Shown one piece after another: positions 8,854-17,675 of a stretch of 64,000 nt of DNA. The stretch spans positions 1,178,001 to 1,242,000 of the forward strand of contig OW818676.1 of the NCBI GenBank assembly GCA_942493235.1, given 5' to 3'. Both the position numbers and the translations under genes were made by a program. The notes beneath the pieces are model-generated. The model was not told the DNA's origin, ran no database searches, and worked only from the letters and a program-made list of their open reading frames with translations. This DNA is from ENR-C587 sp942493235. GTDB taxonomy: Bacteria; Bacteroidota; Ignavibacteria; Kapaibacteriales; UBA2268. Numbering within the stretch: the first letter of the stretch is position 1; each line of letters begins with the position of its first letter.

Positions 8854-10509
8854 CTACCATTTCTTTTTACTTTTTCCTTTGCCTTCGGGGGATTGGCGTT
8901 TCAATTTTTTCTGCAATTCTTTCTCGTCCATGATCAAAGTCTGAAGAATTTGCTTTGCTTCTTGTTTGTTTATTTTCTGTTTATCCGCTTTTTGTAATTG
9001 CATATCAGACGTATTTTTCTCTTGCTTCTGCTGATTTTGAGATTGTTGGTCTTGAGCATCGGATAATTGCTTTTCTAAATTTTGAATATTTTTCTTAATC
9101 TGCTCTACTTTTTGCTCTTGCTGTTTGGTAGTATGTTCCTGCTTATTAACATCTTGCTTTTGCTGATCAACATTTTTTTGTTGAGCCTGCTTCTGCAGAG
9201 CAGATTTCTGTTTATTCAAATTCTCTTGTTCTTTTTTCAGTTCTTTTTGCTCTTGAGAGAGCTTATCCTGCTCTTTATCTAATTTCTTATTTTCCTGATT
9301 ATATTTTTGCTTTTCTTGAGAGAGTTTATTTTCTAAATCTTTTTGTTTCTGCTGATTATCAGCTTGGGATTTACTCTGTTCGCTATTTTTCGTATCAGAA
9401 TTTTGGTTATTGAGTCCCTGTCCGGATTGCTGTTTGTCCTGACTATTTTCTTGCTTATTTTGCTGGTTCTGCTCAGCTTGTTGCTGCTGAGAGTCTTGCT
9501 CTTGTTTATTTTGCTGTTCCTGCTTTTGTTTCTCTTGTTTTTCTTTCTCTCTGCTTTTATCCTGCATATCTTTTTTTTGCTGTTCTAAATCCTTTTTCTG
9601 CTGTTCTATTTCTTTTTTCTTTTGTTCGATTTCATTTTTCTTTTGCTCTAATTGGTCTTTTTGTTCTTGACTTTTCTGCTGTTGTTGCTGCTGCTGTTCC
9701 TGTTGTTTTTTATTTTGGTCTAATTTATTCTGCAAATCTTGTTTCTGCTTTTCTTGTTGTTGTTCTTGCTTCTGATTATCTTTATTTTGTTGAGATTGAT
9801 TTTTCTGCTGTTCTTGTTTATTTTTCTCTTGCTCTTTTTGATTATTCAAAGAGTCTAATTTATTTTTTAGATTTTGTTCTTGTTTTTTGAGCGAATCTTG
9901 CTTTTTCTGTTGTTCATTTTCTTTCTTTTTTTGCTCTTCTTTTTTCTGATTTATAGAATCTTTTTGCTTATCCAATTGTTCTTTTTGCTGATTAAGTTCT
10001 TTTTCTTTATTCAATAAATCTTTGTATTGTTGAACATCATCGCGATTACTCAATTTGTGGAGTTGTTCAGCAACAAATAAATAATTCTTTTTGACAGAGA
10101 AATCATTCGGTGCTTTAAGCATTGACTTTTGATAATTATTGAGTGATAGCTGATAATTTTCAAATTGATAAAGCGGATTAAGAGCCGAATCTTTTGCATT
10201 TTTAAAAATTGAATTAGCAATATTAAAATAAGCATTCGCCTGAACAGACGGGTCTTGATTATATTCGGTCAATGGAGTATATTCTCTAATAGCTTCGGCA
10301 TATTTTTTCTGTTTGTAATACGAATTGCCCAAATTAAAAAGTGCTTTATAGTTTTTTGGTTCAAGGTCGATTGCACTTTTATAATTTTTCACTGCATTAG
10401 AATATTCTTTATTATTGTATTGAGAATTACCGTTATTGATAATAGAATCGGCACTATCATTGCAAGAAATCATCAGTAATAAGCTTAATAGAGCAAAAAT
10501 ATATTTCAT
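8854..10509 (-). CDS. BatC-like TPR lipoprotein with very long Gln/Lys-rich coiled coil
   Basis: A lipoprotein signal (LLSLLLMISC) is followed by TPR repeats over about residues 20-150 (NGNSQYNNKEYSNAVKNY, YKALFNLGNSYYKQKKYAEA). Then comes an almost uninterrupted coil of Q, K, E, N and D of about 370 residues, and a short basic tail. BatC proteins of the Bacteroides aerotolerance cluster also have TPRs and a Q/K-rich tail, but here the coil is most of the protein. Its start overlaps the end of the VWA gene by 4 bp. It is probably anchored to a membrane and faces the periplasm. The TPRs may scaffold the VWA partner. Confidence 0.75.
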   Translation of the reverse strand: MKYIFALLSLLLMISCNDSADSIINNGNSQYNNKEYSNAVKNYKSAIDLEPKNYKALFNLGNSYYKQKKYAEAIREYTPLTEYNQDPSVQANAYFNIANSIFKNAKDSALNPLYQFENYQLSLNNYQKSMLKAPNDFSVKKNYLFVAEQLHKLSNRDDVQQYKDLLNKEKELNQQKEQLDKQKDSINQKKEEQKKKENEQQKKQDSLKKQEQNLKNKLDSLNNQKEQEKNKQEQQKNQSQQNKDNQKQEQQQEKQKQDLQNKLDQNKKQQEQQQQQQQKSQEQKDQLEQKKNEIEQKKKEIEQQKKDLEQQKKDMQDKSREKEKQEKQKQEQQNKQEQDSQQQQAEQNQQNKQENSQDKQQSGQGLNNQNSDTKNSEQSKSQADNQQKQKDLENKLSQEKQKYNQENKKLDKEQDKLSQEQKELKKEQENLNKQKSALQKQAQQKNVDQQKQDVNKQEHTTKQQEQKVEQIKKNIQNLEKQLSDAQDQQSQNQQKQEKNTSDMQLQKADKQKINKQEAKQILQTLIMDEKELQKKLKRQSPEGKGKSKKKW

Positions 10510-11546
10510 TTCTCGTTTTCTCCGAAGAAGTTTAATGCTTTAAGAATTCTACCTTTTCTGAACATAATTAATGCGTCTAAAACAAAGAAAAATAGCGATA
10601 CCAAAAGGAAATATTGATATTTACTGTCATACTGAGCGAATTTCTTTGATTCGAATTGCTTCTTTTCCATTTTGTCGATTTGATTGATTAGGTCTTGCAA
10701 ATCGGGTTCGGTTCTGAATGATCGAATAAATTTACCACCGCCTTTTTCAGCTAACTCTCTTAACACGTCTCCGTTAAGTTTAGAGATTACTGTTTTGCCG
10801 TCATCATCTTTTAAATAACCGCTAATATTAGAATTAGTATAGATAGGAATAGGGGCACCTTCTAATGAGCCGATGCCAACTGTAAAAATAACAAATCCTT
10901 TATCGGCGGCTTCCGAAGCAGCAGTCATAGCAAAATCTTCGTGATTTTCACCGTCTGTAATTAATATGAGAGCTTTTTTTTGCTTTTCATTGGTTTTGAA
11001 TTTTTCGCTGGCTATGCTAATAGCTTCACCGATAGCAGTCCCCTGCTCGCTAATAAATTCGGGGTCTATAGTACTAAGAAATAATTTTGCAGCTGAATAA
11101 TCATTAGTTAGAGGAAAGAGTACATTTGCACTTCCGGCAAAAATAATCATACCGATGCGGTCAGTCTCTAATTTATCGAGTAAATTACTAATCGACTGCT
11201 TTGCACGCTCCAAGCGATTAGGCTTAACGTCTTCAGCAGTCATAGACTTAGATATATCTAATCCGATAACTATATCAATCCCTTCGCGTTTTGCTTCATT
11301 TAGCTTGGTACCTACTCTGGGGTTAGCCAAAGTAATAATTAAAAATATCAATCCGAGCATTGCTAATATAAATTTCAGATATGCTTTAAATCCTGATTCA
11401 GACTTGATATGAGAATTAAGCAAATCACGATTTCCAAATTTGGAAAGCAATTTACGTCGCCACAATCTTGATAGTATAAATATCAATGCAAATGCCGGCA
11501 CTAACAGCAGAAAATATAATACGTAAGAATATTCGAACTCGGGCAT
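10506..11546 (-). CDS. Membrane VWA protein of the Bat (aerotolerance) cluster, BatA/BatB-like
   Basis: The 346-residue protein has two N-terminal membrane segments (about 8-27 and 57-75), a von Willebrand A domain with an intact MIDAS DxSxS (LDISKSMTAED, D97/S99/S101), and a final membrane segment near residues 308-325. VWA domains bind divalent metal and mediate protein contacts. With MoxR ATPases they form chaperone-like or envelope-stress modules. It is followed at 4-bp overlap by the TPR protein. Only one VWA gene is present where Bacteroidota usually have BatA and BatB, and no DUF58 gene lies between it and moxR. Confidence 0.85.
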   Translation of the reverse strand: MPEFEYSYVLYFLLLVPAFALIFILSRLWRRKLLSKFGNRDLLNSHIKSESGFKAYLKFILAMLGLIFLIITLANPRVGTKLNEAKREGIDIVIGLDISKSMTAEDVKPNRLERAKQSISNLLDKLETDRIGMIIFAGSANVLFPLTNDYSAAKLFLSTIDPEFISEQGTAIGEAISIASEKFKTNEKQKKALILITDGENHEDFAMTAASEAADKGFVIFTVGIGSLEGAPIPIYTNSNISGYLKDDDGKTVISKLNGDVLRELAEKGGGKFIRSFRTEPDLQDLINQIDKMEKKQFESKKFAQYDSKYQYFLLVSLFFFVLDALIMFRKGRILKALNFFGENEK

Positions 11547-11882
11547 AATTAATCACATATATTATTATATATAATTCTTTAAGTAATTATCTAATTTAAA
11601 ATATCATAGTTAAATTAATATTTACAGAAAACAAATATTTCCCAGCTCATCTTTTGATAGCAAACTCTGTAATATATTTAACTCTCAATAAACGCTCTTT
11701 CTTATCTTTCGATAATAAGAAAGATTAAAAACGACCGGAACAATTAATTTTGTTCCCAAAGTATTATATTATTTTCTACTTAAAAAAATTATTAAAACAA
11801 TAACTTAATAAATATTGATTATTTTACCGATTTATAATTATAATACTTATAATTAAGATTATGATAATAATTATTATTACAA
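11547..11882. other. 336-bp AT-rich spacer between moxR and the VWA gene
   Basis: No gene was recognised here. A hairpin CTTTCTTAT...ATAATAAGAAAG at about 11697-11726 lacks a T-run on either side. In related clusters a DUF58 gene usually occupies the place between moxR and the bat genes. No remnant of it could be read. Confidence 0.5.
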
Positions 11883-12887
11883 TTATAAATCTTTAAGTAA
11901 CATTTCAATAATTTGATTTTGAGAAACTCCATCTGCTTCTGCCGAGAAATTAGAAACTAATCTGTGACGCATTACCGGCACAGCAACAGCTTTAACATCG
12001 TCAATATCTGGAGTATATCTACCCATTATTGCTGCTCTGGACTTAGCTCCGAGAATTAAATACTGAGAGGCACGAGGTCCGGCTCCATAGTTAACGTAAT
12101 CTTTGATAAACTTTTTATCTGACTCGTTAGGGCGAGTGGCTCTAACCAATTTAACAGCGAAATCAACTACATTATCGGCTACCGGCACTCTACGTACTAA
12201 TTTCTGGAATTCAATAATTTCTTGAGCAGTCAATATTTTATTTATTTGCGGAGCGAAATCAGCAGTAGTCGATTTTACGATTTTAATCTCTTCAGCCGCT
12301 GACGGATAATCAAGCCATATATTAAACATAAACCTATCTAATTGGGCTTCGGGAAGCGGATAAGTACCTTCTTGCTCAATCGGGTTCTGAGTAGCCAACA
12401 CAAAGAATGGCTCTTCTAAATGATAAGTTCTGCCGGCAGCAGTAACGGAATGCTCTTCCATTGCTTCTAATAGAGCTGACTGAGTTTTAGGAGGTGTTCT
12501 ATTAATCTCATCGGCTAAGATAATATTGGCAAATATCGGACCTTTAATAAAGCGGAATTGCTTTTCGCCGGTAGTTACGTTATTCTCAATTACTTCATTT
12601 CCAGTAATGTCGCCGGGCATTAAGTCCGGTGTAAATTGAATACGATTATATGATAAGTCAATCGAGCGAGCCAATGTCTTGATTAATAATGTCTTTGCCA
12701 GCCCGGGTACGCCAATTAGAAGGCAATGCCCACGAGCAAAAAGTGAGATAATAAGTTCATCGATAATTTTTTCCTGCCCGATTATTACCTTACCGATTTC
12801 ATTTTTAACTGTTTTCATCGAGCTTGCCAATCGTTCAATCGCCTGAATATCGGATTGAGAGTTTGGATTTTTTTCGTTGCTGCTCAT
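11883..12887 (-). CDS. MoxR-family AAA+ ATPase
   Basis: The 334-residue protein has Walker A GVPGLAKT (about residues 59-66), Walker B ILADEINRTPPKTQSALLEAMEE, sensor region ATQNPIEQEGTYPLPEAQLDRF and the C-terminal lid domain. These mark the MoxR subgroup. MoxR ATPases act as chaperones for VWA proteins, often in maturation of enzyme complexes or in envelope stress. The VWA gene lies downstream on the same strand after a 336-bp spacer. Confidence 0.95.
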   Translation of the reverse strand: MSSNEKNPNSQSDIQAIERLASSMKTVKNEIGKVIIGQEKIIDELIISLFARGHCLLIGVPGLAKTLLIKTLARSIDLSYNRIQFTPDLMPGDITGNEVIENNVTTGEKQFRFIKGPIFANIILADEINRTPPKTQSALLEAMEEHSVTAAGRTYHLEEPFFVLATQNPIEQEGTYPLPEAQLDRFMFNIWLDYPSAAEEIKIVKSTTADFAPQINKILTAQEIIEFQKLVRRVPVADNVVDFAVKLVRATRPNESDKKFIKDYVNYGAGPRASQYLILGAKSRAAIMGRYTPDIDDVKAVAVPVMRHRLVSNFSAEADGVSQNQIIEMLLKDL

Positions 12888-13146
12888 ATATAAATATCTT
12901 CCTTAATATAATATCAATTTAAAAGAATAAATAGACGCATTAACATCTAACAATATTGATGTTTAAATAAAATAGATTTCAAAATTACGATATTTTAGGG
13001 ATTAAAAAAAAGAAGGTTTAAATTAGCAATAAATTATTAGCATTATTTGAAGAAAATTCGTAAGTTTGAAGAGAAAAAGAAATCAGAATTTATTATTATC
13101 CTTTTTTGAAACTAATATCTATATTAATATCTTAAATATGGTTTAA

Positions 13147-13195
13147 ATTAGAAAATATAGATAATTATTAGAAAATACTAGTTAAAATTAGAAAA
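13147..13195 (+). promoter_or_regulatory. Three ATTAGAAAA direct repeats at exact 20-bp spacing
   Basis: ATTAGAAAA occurs at 13147, 13167 and 13187, just before the response regulator start at 13215. Equal spacing of about two helical turns suggests binding sites on one face of the DNA. This divergent 327-bp region (12888-13214) between moxR and the regulator holds no gene. Confidence 0.4.
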
Positions 13196-13214
13196 ACAAG
13201 TTTGGAAATATATT

Positions 13215-13592
13215 ATGCCAAAATTAAAAGTTATGATTGTTGACGACGATGAGTTGTCTTTAGAAATGATGGAGACATTATTGGAGTTCAATGATTATTT
13301 ACCTAAGAAAGTAAAAAACCCTAAAGAAGCTATAGAGCTGATGAAAAATGAGCAATTTGATGTATTGCTCTCGGACTATATGATGCCCGGAATGAATGGG
13401 CTTAATTTGATTAAAAAAATCAGGGAATTTGACAAGCAAATAATTATTCTGTTTACAACTGCTTATGTAAAAGATATTTTTGATGAACAATTGAATTCTT
13501 ACGGAGTAAGAAAGCTATTTATGAAACCGATTAACGTAGATGAATTATTGAAATATTTAGACGAATTATATTTAGAAATTTCAAATTATTAA
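13215..13592 (+). CDS. Single-domain response regulator (REC)
   Basis: The 125-residue protein consists of a receiver domain only: acidic pocket DDD at residues 10-12, phospho-acceptor D54 in LLSDYMMPGMNGL, switch T81/T82 and K104 in FMKPI. All key residues are present. It has no output domain, so it probably signals by protein contact. It stands 62 bp upstream of the SpoIIE-type phosphatase gene and may control or feed that module. No histidine kinase is nearby. Confidence 0.93.
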   Translation: MPKLKVMIVDDDELSLEMMETLLEFNDYLPKKVKNPKEAIELMKNEQFDVLLSDYMMPGMNGLNLIKKIREFDKQIIILFTTAYVKDIFDEQLNSYGVRKLFMKPINVDELLKYLDELYLEISNY

Positions 13593-13654
13593 ATATCTAA
13601 AAATAATATTCCTATTTAGTTGTCTTTTATATTTTATAAAAAATAAGTTTAAAT

Positions 13655-15745
13655 ATGTCAATTACAGCTACTTTTAATCGTTCTGTTGTTTTAACATCTT
13701 TATTATTATTTGCCGGAACCAGAGTTCTTGGTGATTCACTTTTATTTATTACACAAAAATTAGATACCGATTCAATATTTATCTGGAAGACAGTCAGCAC
13801 TTTATCGATTATATTTTCTGTTATTATATATTTATTTATTAATTATTTAAAAACCGGTAAGTTTTCTGACAAAGTAACTTCTGAAGAATATTTCAAAGAT
13901 ATTGTTAGAATCATCATTTTTGCCGGAACTCTCATCTTAGTTAAACTATTCCTTCCGGAGACTGTATCAGCCTATTTATTAGAAAATAGCATTTTGCATT
14001 TAGTTTGGATAGACTTAGTTACTATGCTATTTATTTTCACGGGTGCTTATATCTTCTATTTCCTTTACAAATGGGCATATATGCGAATGCATAAGAAAAC
14101 AAAATTTTTAATTAAATCACTAATATTTACCTATTCAGCTCTATTTCTCAGTGATTTTCTTGATTCATTTGTTGATGCGGCGATTTTCTCAATAGTCAGA
14201 GTGATATGCCTAATATTTTCGTCAGTTGCTATTTATATGCTTTATAATAACTCATGGATAGCACTTCTTCCCAAATCAAGAAAGCTCAATTTGCTATGGA
14301 TAAGCCTTTCTATAACAATAATGTCGATTATTCTTACATCTTATATCTTAAATGACGAGACTAACCTGCATTCTTCATTGGCATATTTTATGGGTGGTAC
14401 ATCTGTAATTACAGGTTTTCCATTCTTCTGTGCAATAGTTTATTTTTTAAAAGTATTCTTTTCTACGATTGGGGCTTTGCCAACAAGTGAGATAGTAGAG
14501 CGTAAAACTTATGAAATTAAATCTTTAGCATATCTAAATAAGATAATTGCCGAAACAATAGATTTTGAAAATTTACTTAGGACAGTTACTCAGCTTGCTA
14601 TCAGTTCGTCTTCTGCTCATTTTGCGTGGGTAGAGGTCTATAACAATCATCAAAAGATTGACCAAGTATTTGCCGAGAATTTACTAAGCGATGATGTATT
14701 TTTGCTTCACGACATTCCTGAATTTGCAGGGGCAATGAAAGAAATCAACAAACCATTTTTGATTCAGTCAATTACTGATGAATCAAAGATTTATCCAATA
14801 TTTGCAAATGTAAAGTTTGCCGGTGCGATGATAATAGTACCACTATACCACAAATCAAATAAAATCGGTAATTTGGTCGTTTTAAGCAGAGAAGAATACG
14901 GATTAGACAATGATGACATTAACGTACTTACAGCTTTCAGCGATAATGTAAGCATAGCAATCGAAAATGCAAAACTATTAGCCGATTCTATCGAAAAAGA
15001 AAAATACAAACAAGAGATTACACTTGCCAAAGGCATGCAGGACAAACTACTGCCTCGAGATTTACCACAAATTAAAAATTATTCGATTTCTGCATATACT
15101 AAATCAGCCGAAGTGGTCGGCGGTGATTATTACGATTACGTATATTTAAAAAACGGAAAATTATGCCTGCTAATCGGAGATGTATCCGGCAAAGGTATTT
15201 CTGCCGCTTTCTATATGGCTCAATTAAAGGGCGTAGTGCTCTCACAAGCTAAAGAAAGCAATACTGCGTCAGACATATTAAAGCGTATCAATTCGACACT
15301 ACACGGGAAAATGGACAAGCAGATGTATATTACATTGAGTGCTGTCGTTATCGATGACGAAGACGGAAATATATCTTTTGCTCGTGCCGGACACATGCCT
15401 ACGATTTTAAAAACTGCTACAGGTATATCATTTAATACACCTAAAGGATTCGGCGTGGGATTAGTATCCGAGAAATTATTTAATCCCGCGATAGAAGAAG
15501 TAAAAGCAAAACTAAATCCTAACGATATTTGCTTTCTCTTTACTGATGGCGTTAATGAACTCAGAAACGAAAAAGAAGAAGATTTCGGCTATGACTCTTT
15601 GAAACAAATACTTAATTTAGCCGTATATGATAATGCCGGAAGTCTAATGAATAATCTAAAAGAAGAAATTGTCAGATTTAGCGGCGACAGTCATCAATTA
15701 GATGACATCACTATGTTGACAATTGTTTATAATAAAAATACTTAA
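13655..15745 (+). CDS. 7TM-GAF-SpoIIE (PP2C) serine phosphatase
   Basis: The 696-residue protein has about seven to eight membrane helices in residues 1-275 and a GAF domain at roughly 300-440 (IDFENLLRTVTQLAI... NVSIAIENAKLL). A short coiled linker and a PP2C/SpoIIE domain follow at 460-690, with metal ligands in VVGGDYYDYVYL and LLIGDVSGKGISAAF and the end motif DDITMLTIVY. Such enzymes dephosphorylate STAS anti-sigma antagonists. The STAS and kinase partners are the next two genes, so this is probably the input of a partner-switching circuit that senses a membrane or small-molecule signal. Confidence 0.93.
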   Translation: MSITATFNRSVVLTSLLLFAGTRVLGDSLLFITQKLDTDSIFIWKTVSTLSIIFSVIIYLFINYLKTGKFSDKVTSEEYFKDIVRIIIFAGTLILVKLFLPETVSAYLLENSILHLVWIDLVTMLFIFTGAYIFYFLYKWAYMRMHKKTKFLIKSLIFTYSALFLSDFLDSFVDAAIFSIVRVICLIFSSVAIYMLYNNSWIALLPKSRKLNLLWISLSITIMSIILTSYILNDETNLHSSLAYFMGGTSVITGFPFFCAIVYFLKVFFSTIGALPTSEIVERKTYEIKSLAYLNKIIAETIDFENLLRTVTQLAISSSSAHFAWVEVYNNHQKIDQVFAENLLSDDVFLLHDIPEFAGAMKEINKPFLIQSITDESKIYPIFANVKFAGAMIIVPLYHKSNKIGNLVVLSREEYGLDNDDINVLTAFSDNVSIAIENAKLLADSIEKEKYKQEITLAKGMQDKLLPRDLPQIKNYSISAYTKSAEVVGGDYYDYVYLKNGKLCLLIGDVSGKGISAAFYMAQLKGVVLSQAKESNTASDILKRINSTLHGKMDKQMYITLSAVVIDDEDGNISFARAGHMPTILKTATGISFNTPKGFGVGLVSEKLFNPAIEEVKAKLNPNDICFLFTDGVNELRNEKEEDFGYDSLKQILNLAVYDNAGSLMNNLKEEIVRFSGDSHQLDDITMLTIVYNKNT

Positions 15746-15817
15746 TTGTCTATTTTTAAAATTATATTTATAATGATTATAGATATAAAAAATTGTCTAT
15801 TTTTAAAAGTTATATTA
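15744..15817 (+). repeat. Two near-identical 27-bp direct repeats between phosphatase and STAS genes
   Basis: AATTGTCTATTTTTAAAA followed by a TTATATT stretch occurs at 15744-15770 and again at 15791-15817, with two or three differences. The first copy overlaps the phosphatase stop codon. The function is unknown. The repeat may be a duplicated leader or a slippage product. Confidence 0.6.
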
Positions 15818-15845
15818 ATAATATAAATTACTTAGGGTACTTATA

Positions 15846-16217
15846 GTGGAACACAACACATTTGATATTATTCATCATATCTATGAAGGAGTAAATAGTC
15901 TAAAGCTCAATGGGTATTTAGATGCTCATACTGCTCCCAAATTAGAACAAGAAATTAATACGCTGATTGATGATGGCAAGAAATATATTTTGGTTAATTT
16001 CAATAATTTGGACTATATAAGTAGTGCCGGGCTTGGTGTCTTTATGGCTTTTATTGAAGACATTAGAGAAAAAGGTGGCGATATTAAAATGTGCTCAATG
16101 AAGCCCAAAGTTTATTCCGTTTTTGATTTGCTCGGTTTCCCGGTAATTTTTGATATTGAAAAAGATGAAGTTTCAGCATATTCAAAATTTAAAGATTTAA
16201 TGAAATCAGATGCTTAA
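15846..16217 (+). CDS. STAS-domain anti-sigma factor antagonist
   Basis: The 123-residue protein is a single STAS domain. The conserved YISSAGLGVFMAF loop carries the likely phosphoserine (S60 by alignment with RsbV). When dephosphorylated it would bind the RsbW-like kinase and release that kinase's client. The start is GTG at 15846. The 3' end overlaps the kinase gene by 8 bp, so the pair is translationally coupled. Confidence 0.93.
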   Translation: MEHNTFDIIHHIYEGVNSLKLNGYLDAHTAPKLEQEINTLIDDGKKYILVNFNNLDYISSAGLGVFMAFIEDIREKGGDIKMCSMKPKVYSVFDLLGFPVIFDIEKDEVSAYSKFKDLMKSDA

Positions 16218-16650
16218 TTCTAATAAAACATATAAAAAAATATGCGTATTAGGCGATACGAACGAACTTAACAGAATTAGGGACTTCGTAATTGAAAATG
16301 CCTTATTATTCGGATTTTCCGAGGAGCAAGCCTATAAAATCTGCCTTGCAGTGGACGAAGCATGCTCCAATTTAATCAGGCATTCCTTTAAATTTGACAC
16401 TACAAAAGAAATTTGTATAGCGATAGAGGAATCAAAAGATAAATTCACAATAAATATATTGGATAAAGGATTATCATTCAATCCTTTAGACTATGATACT
16501 CCCGATATGATTGAATATTTGAAAAAGCTTAAAAAAGGCGGTCTGGGCATTCATATCATAAAATCCGTAATGGATGAAATTTCTTATCTGCCGGCTATGG
16601 ATAATGATACTACAAATACGTTAATGCTAACTAAGTATAAAACTAATTAA
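16210..16650 (+). CDS. RsbW/SpoIIAB-like anti-sigma factor kinase (HATPase)
   Basis: The 146-residue GHKL ATPase has the N-box AVDEACSNLIRHSF, a G1-type DKGLSFNPLDYD and GGLGIHIIKSVMDEISY. It should phosphorylate the STAS protein encoded just upstream and bind either it or a sigma factor (or another client). No sigma factor gene is adjacent, so the client is unknown. The stop is 2 bp before the next gene. Confidence 0.92.
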   Translation: MLNSNKTYKKICVLGDTNELNRIRDFVIENALLFGFSEEQAYKICLAVDEACSNLIRHSFKFDTTKEICIAIEESKDKFTINILDKGLSFNPLDYDTPDMIEYLKKLKKGGLGIHIIKSVMDEISYLPAMDNDTTNTLMLTKYKTN

Positions 16651-16652
16651 TT

Positions 16653-17675
16653 ATGAAGTTATTATTTATTTCCCTCGCTGTTCTGCTCTCAACGCTTTTT
16701 GGGCTGTATAAATCAATTTATAAACCAAGACCATTACTATTAAAAGCATTTACCGGGATTGTTTTTGTATTTGCTATTTTATTAGCTGTTTGCCCGAATA
16801 TTTATTATGATATGGATTCTGCATATATACTGCGTAAAACTAATCTTTTCACCGAGGGGCAGATCGCCATTGAAAGCATTGATAAATATAATCATTATTT
16901 TGATAAGCATAAGCAATCGCTTGAAATCTATTTCGGTAAAGATACTTTGCATTTAAAGCTTAATACTGAAGCAAATAATTTCAACAATACTGTCTTGTTT
17001 GCAAAAAGTTCACCTAATAAAAATGAAATCAATATTTCTAAAATCGAGGATAATCATCAAATGATATATTATCCATATATTCCGGCACTCGGCTCGATGG
17101 TTAAAATGTTCGGCATTCACGTACCTTCGGCTTGGGTAGCGGTTTTAGCATTTTTATTTTCTTTGATATTCTCTATTAAATTCTTAATTAAAAGCGAGCC
17201 AATAGACGATATAATTGCCTATACATCTGCTCAGATGGGTGTTGGATTTTGCATATTTGCTACTATTACCGGAATGATTTGGGCAAAAGCAAGCTGGGGG
17301 AGCTACTGGAATTGGGACCCCCGCGAAACCTCGATATTTGTATTATTATTGATTTATTTTGCATATTTTATTTTAAGAGCTTCAATTGATAATTCTGAAA
17401 ACAAAGCAAAACTTTCGGCTGTATATTCGATAATTGCAGGCATTAGCATGCCGTTTTTCGTATTTGTACTGCCGAGAATTACCGAAGGGCTGCACCCTGG
17501 TTCTGCCGGAGATACCGGTAGCGGTCCGGTTATAAGCAGCGGTAAAAGTATGCTCGATTCTTCGTTATTATACTCATTTTCAACTTCTATATTCGCATTT
17601 TCATTGCTATTCTTTTTATTACTTAATTATTCGGTAATCCGAGAAAAGAAAAAAAGAGAAATGGAAAACAGTTGA
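16653..17675 (+). CDS. CcmC/CcsA-type cytochrome c assembly protein with N-terminal extension
   Basis: The 340-residue membrane protein carries the WWD haem-handling motif WGSYWNWDPRETS at about 215-227, flanked by HVPSAW and the late histidine in RITEGLHPGSAG. These identify the haem-handling family of cytochrome c biogenesis. The first 150 residues are unusual: two membrane helices, then about 85 residues of predicted periplasmic sequence before the conserved part begins. It starts 2 bp after the kinase gene, so it probably shares that operon. No other ccm/ccs gene is near. Confidence 0.88.
   Translation: MKLLFISLAVLLSTLFGLYKSIYKPRPLLLKAFTGIVFVFAILLAVCPNIYYDMDSAYILRKTNLFTEGQIAIESIDKYNHYFDKHKQSLEIYFGKDTLHLKLNTEANNFNNTVLFAKSSPNKNEINISKIEDNHQMIYYPYIPALGSMVKMFGIHVPSAWVAVLAFLFSLIFSIKFLIKSEPIDDIIAYTSAQMGVGFCIFATITGMIWAKASWGSYWNWDPRETSIFVLLLIYFAYFILRASIDNSENKAKLSAVYSIIAGISMPFFVFVLPRITEGLHPGSAGDTGSGPVISSGKSMLDSSLLYSFSTSIFAFSLLFFLLLNYSVIREKKKREMENS

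Noticed and set aside
9082..9588. Hydrophobic plus-strand frames opposite the BatC-like gene
   Set aside because: They are the complement of the Gln/Lys-rich coil (CTT/TTG/CTG runs read as Leu, Phe, Ile) and have no independent signals.
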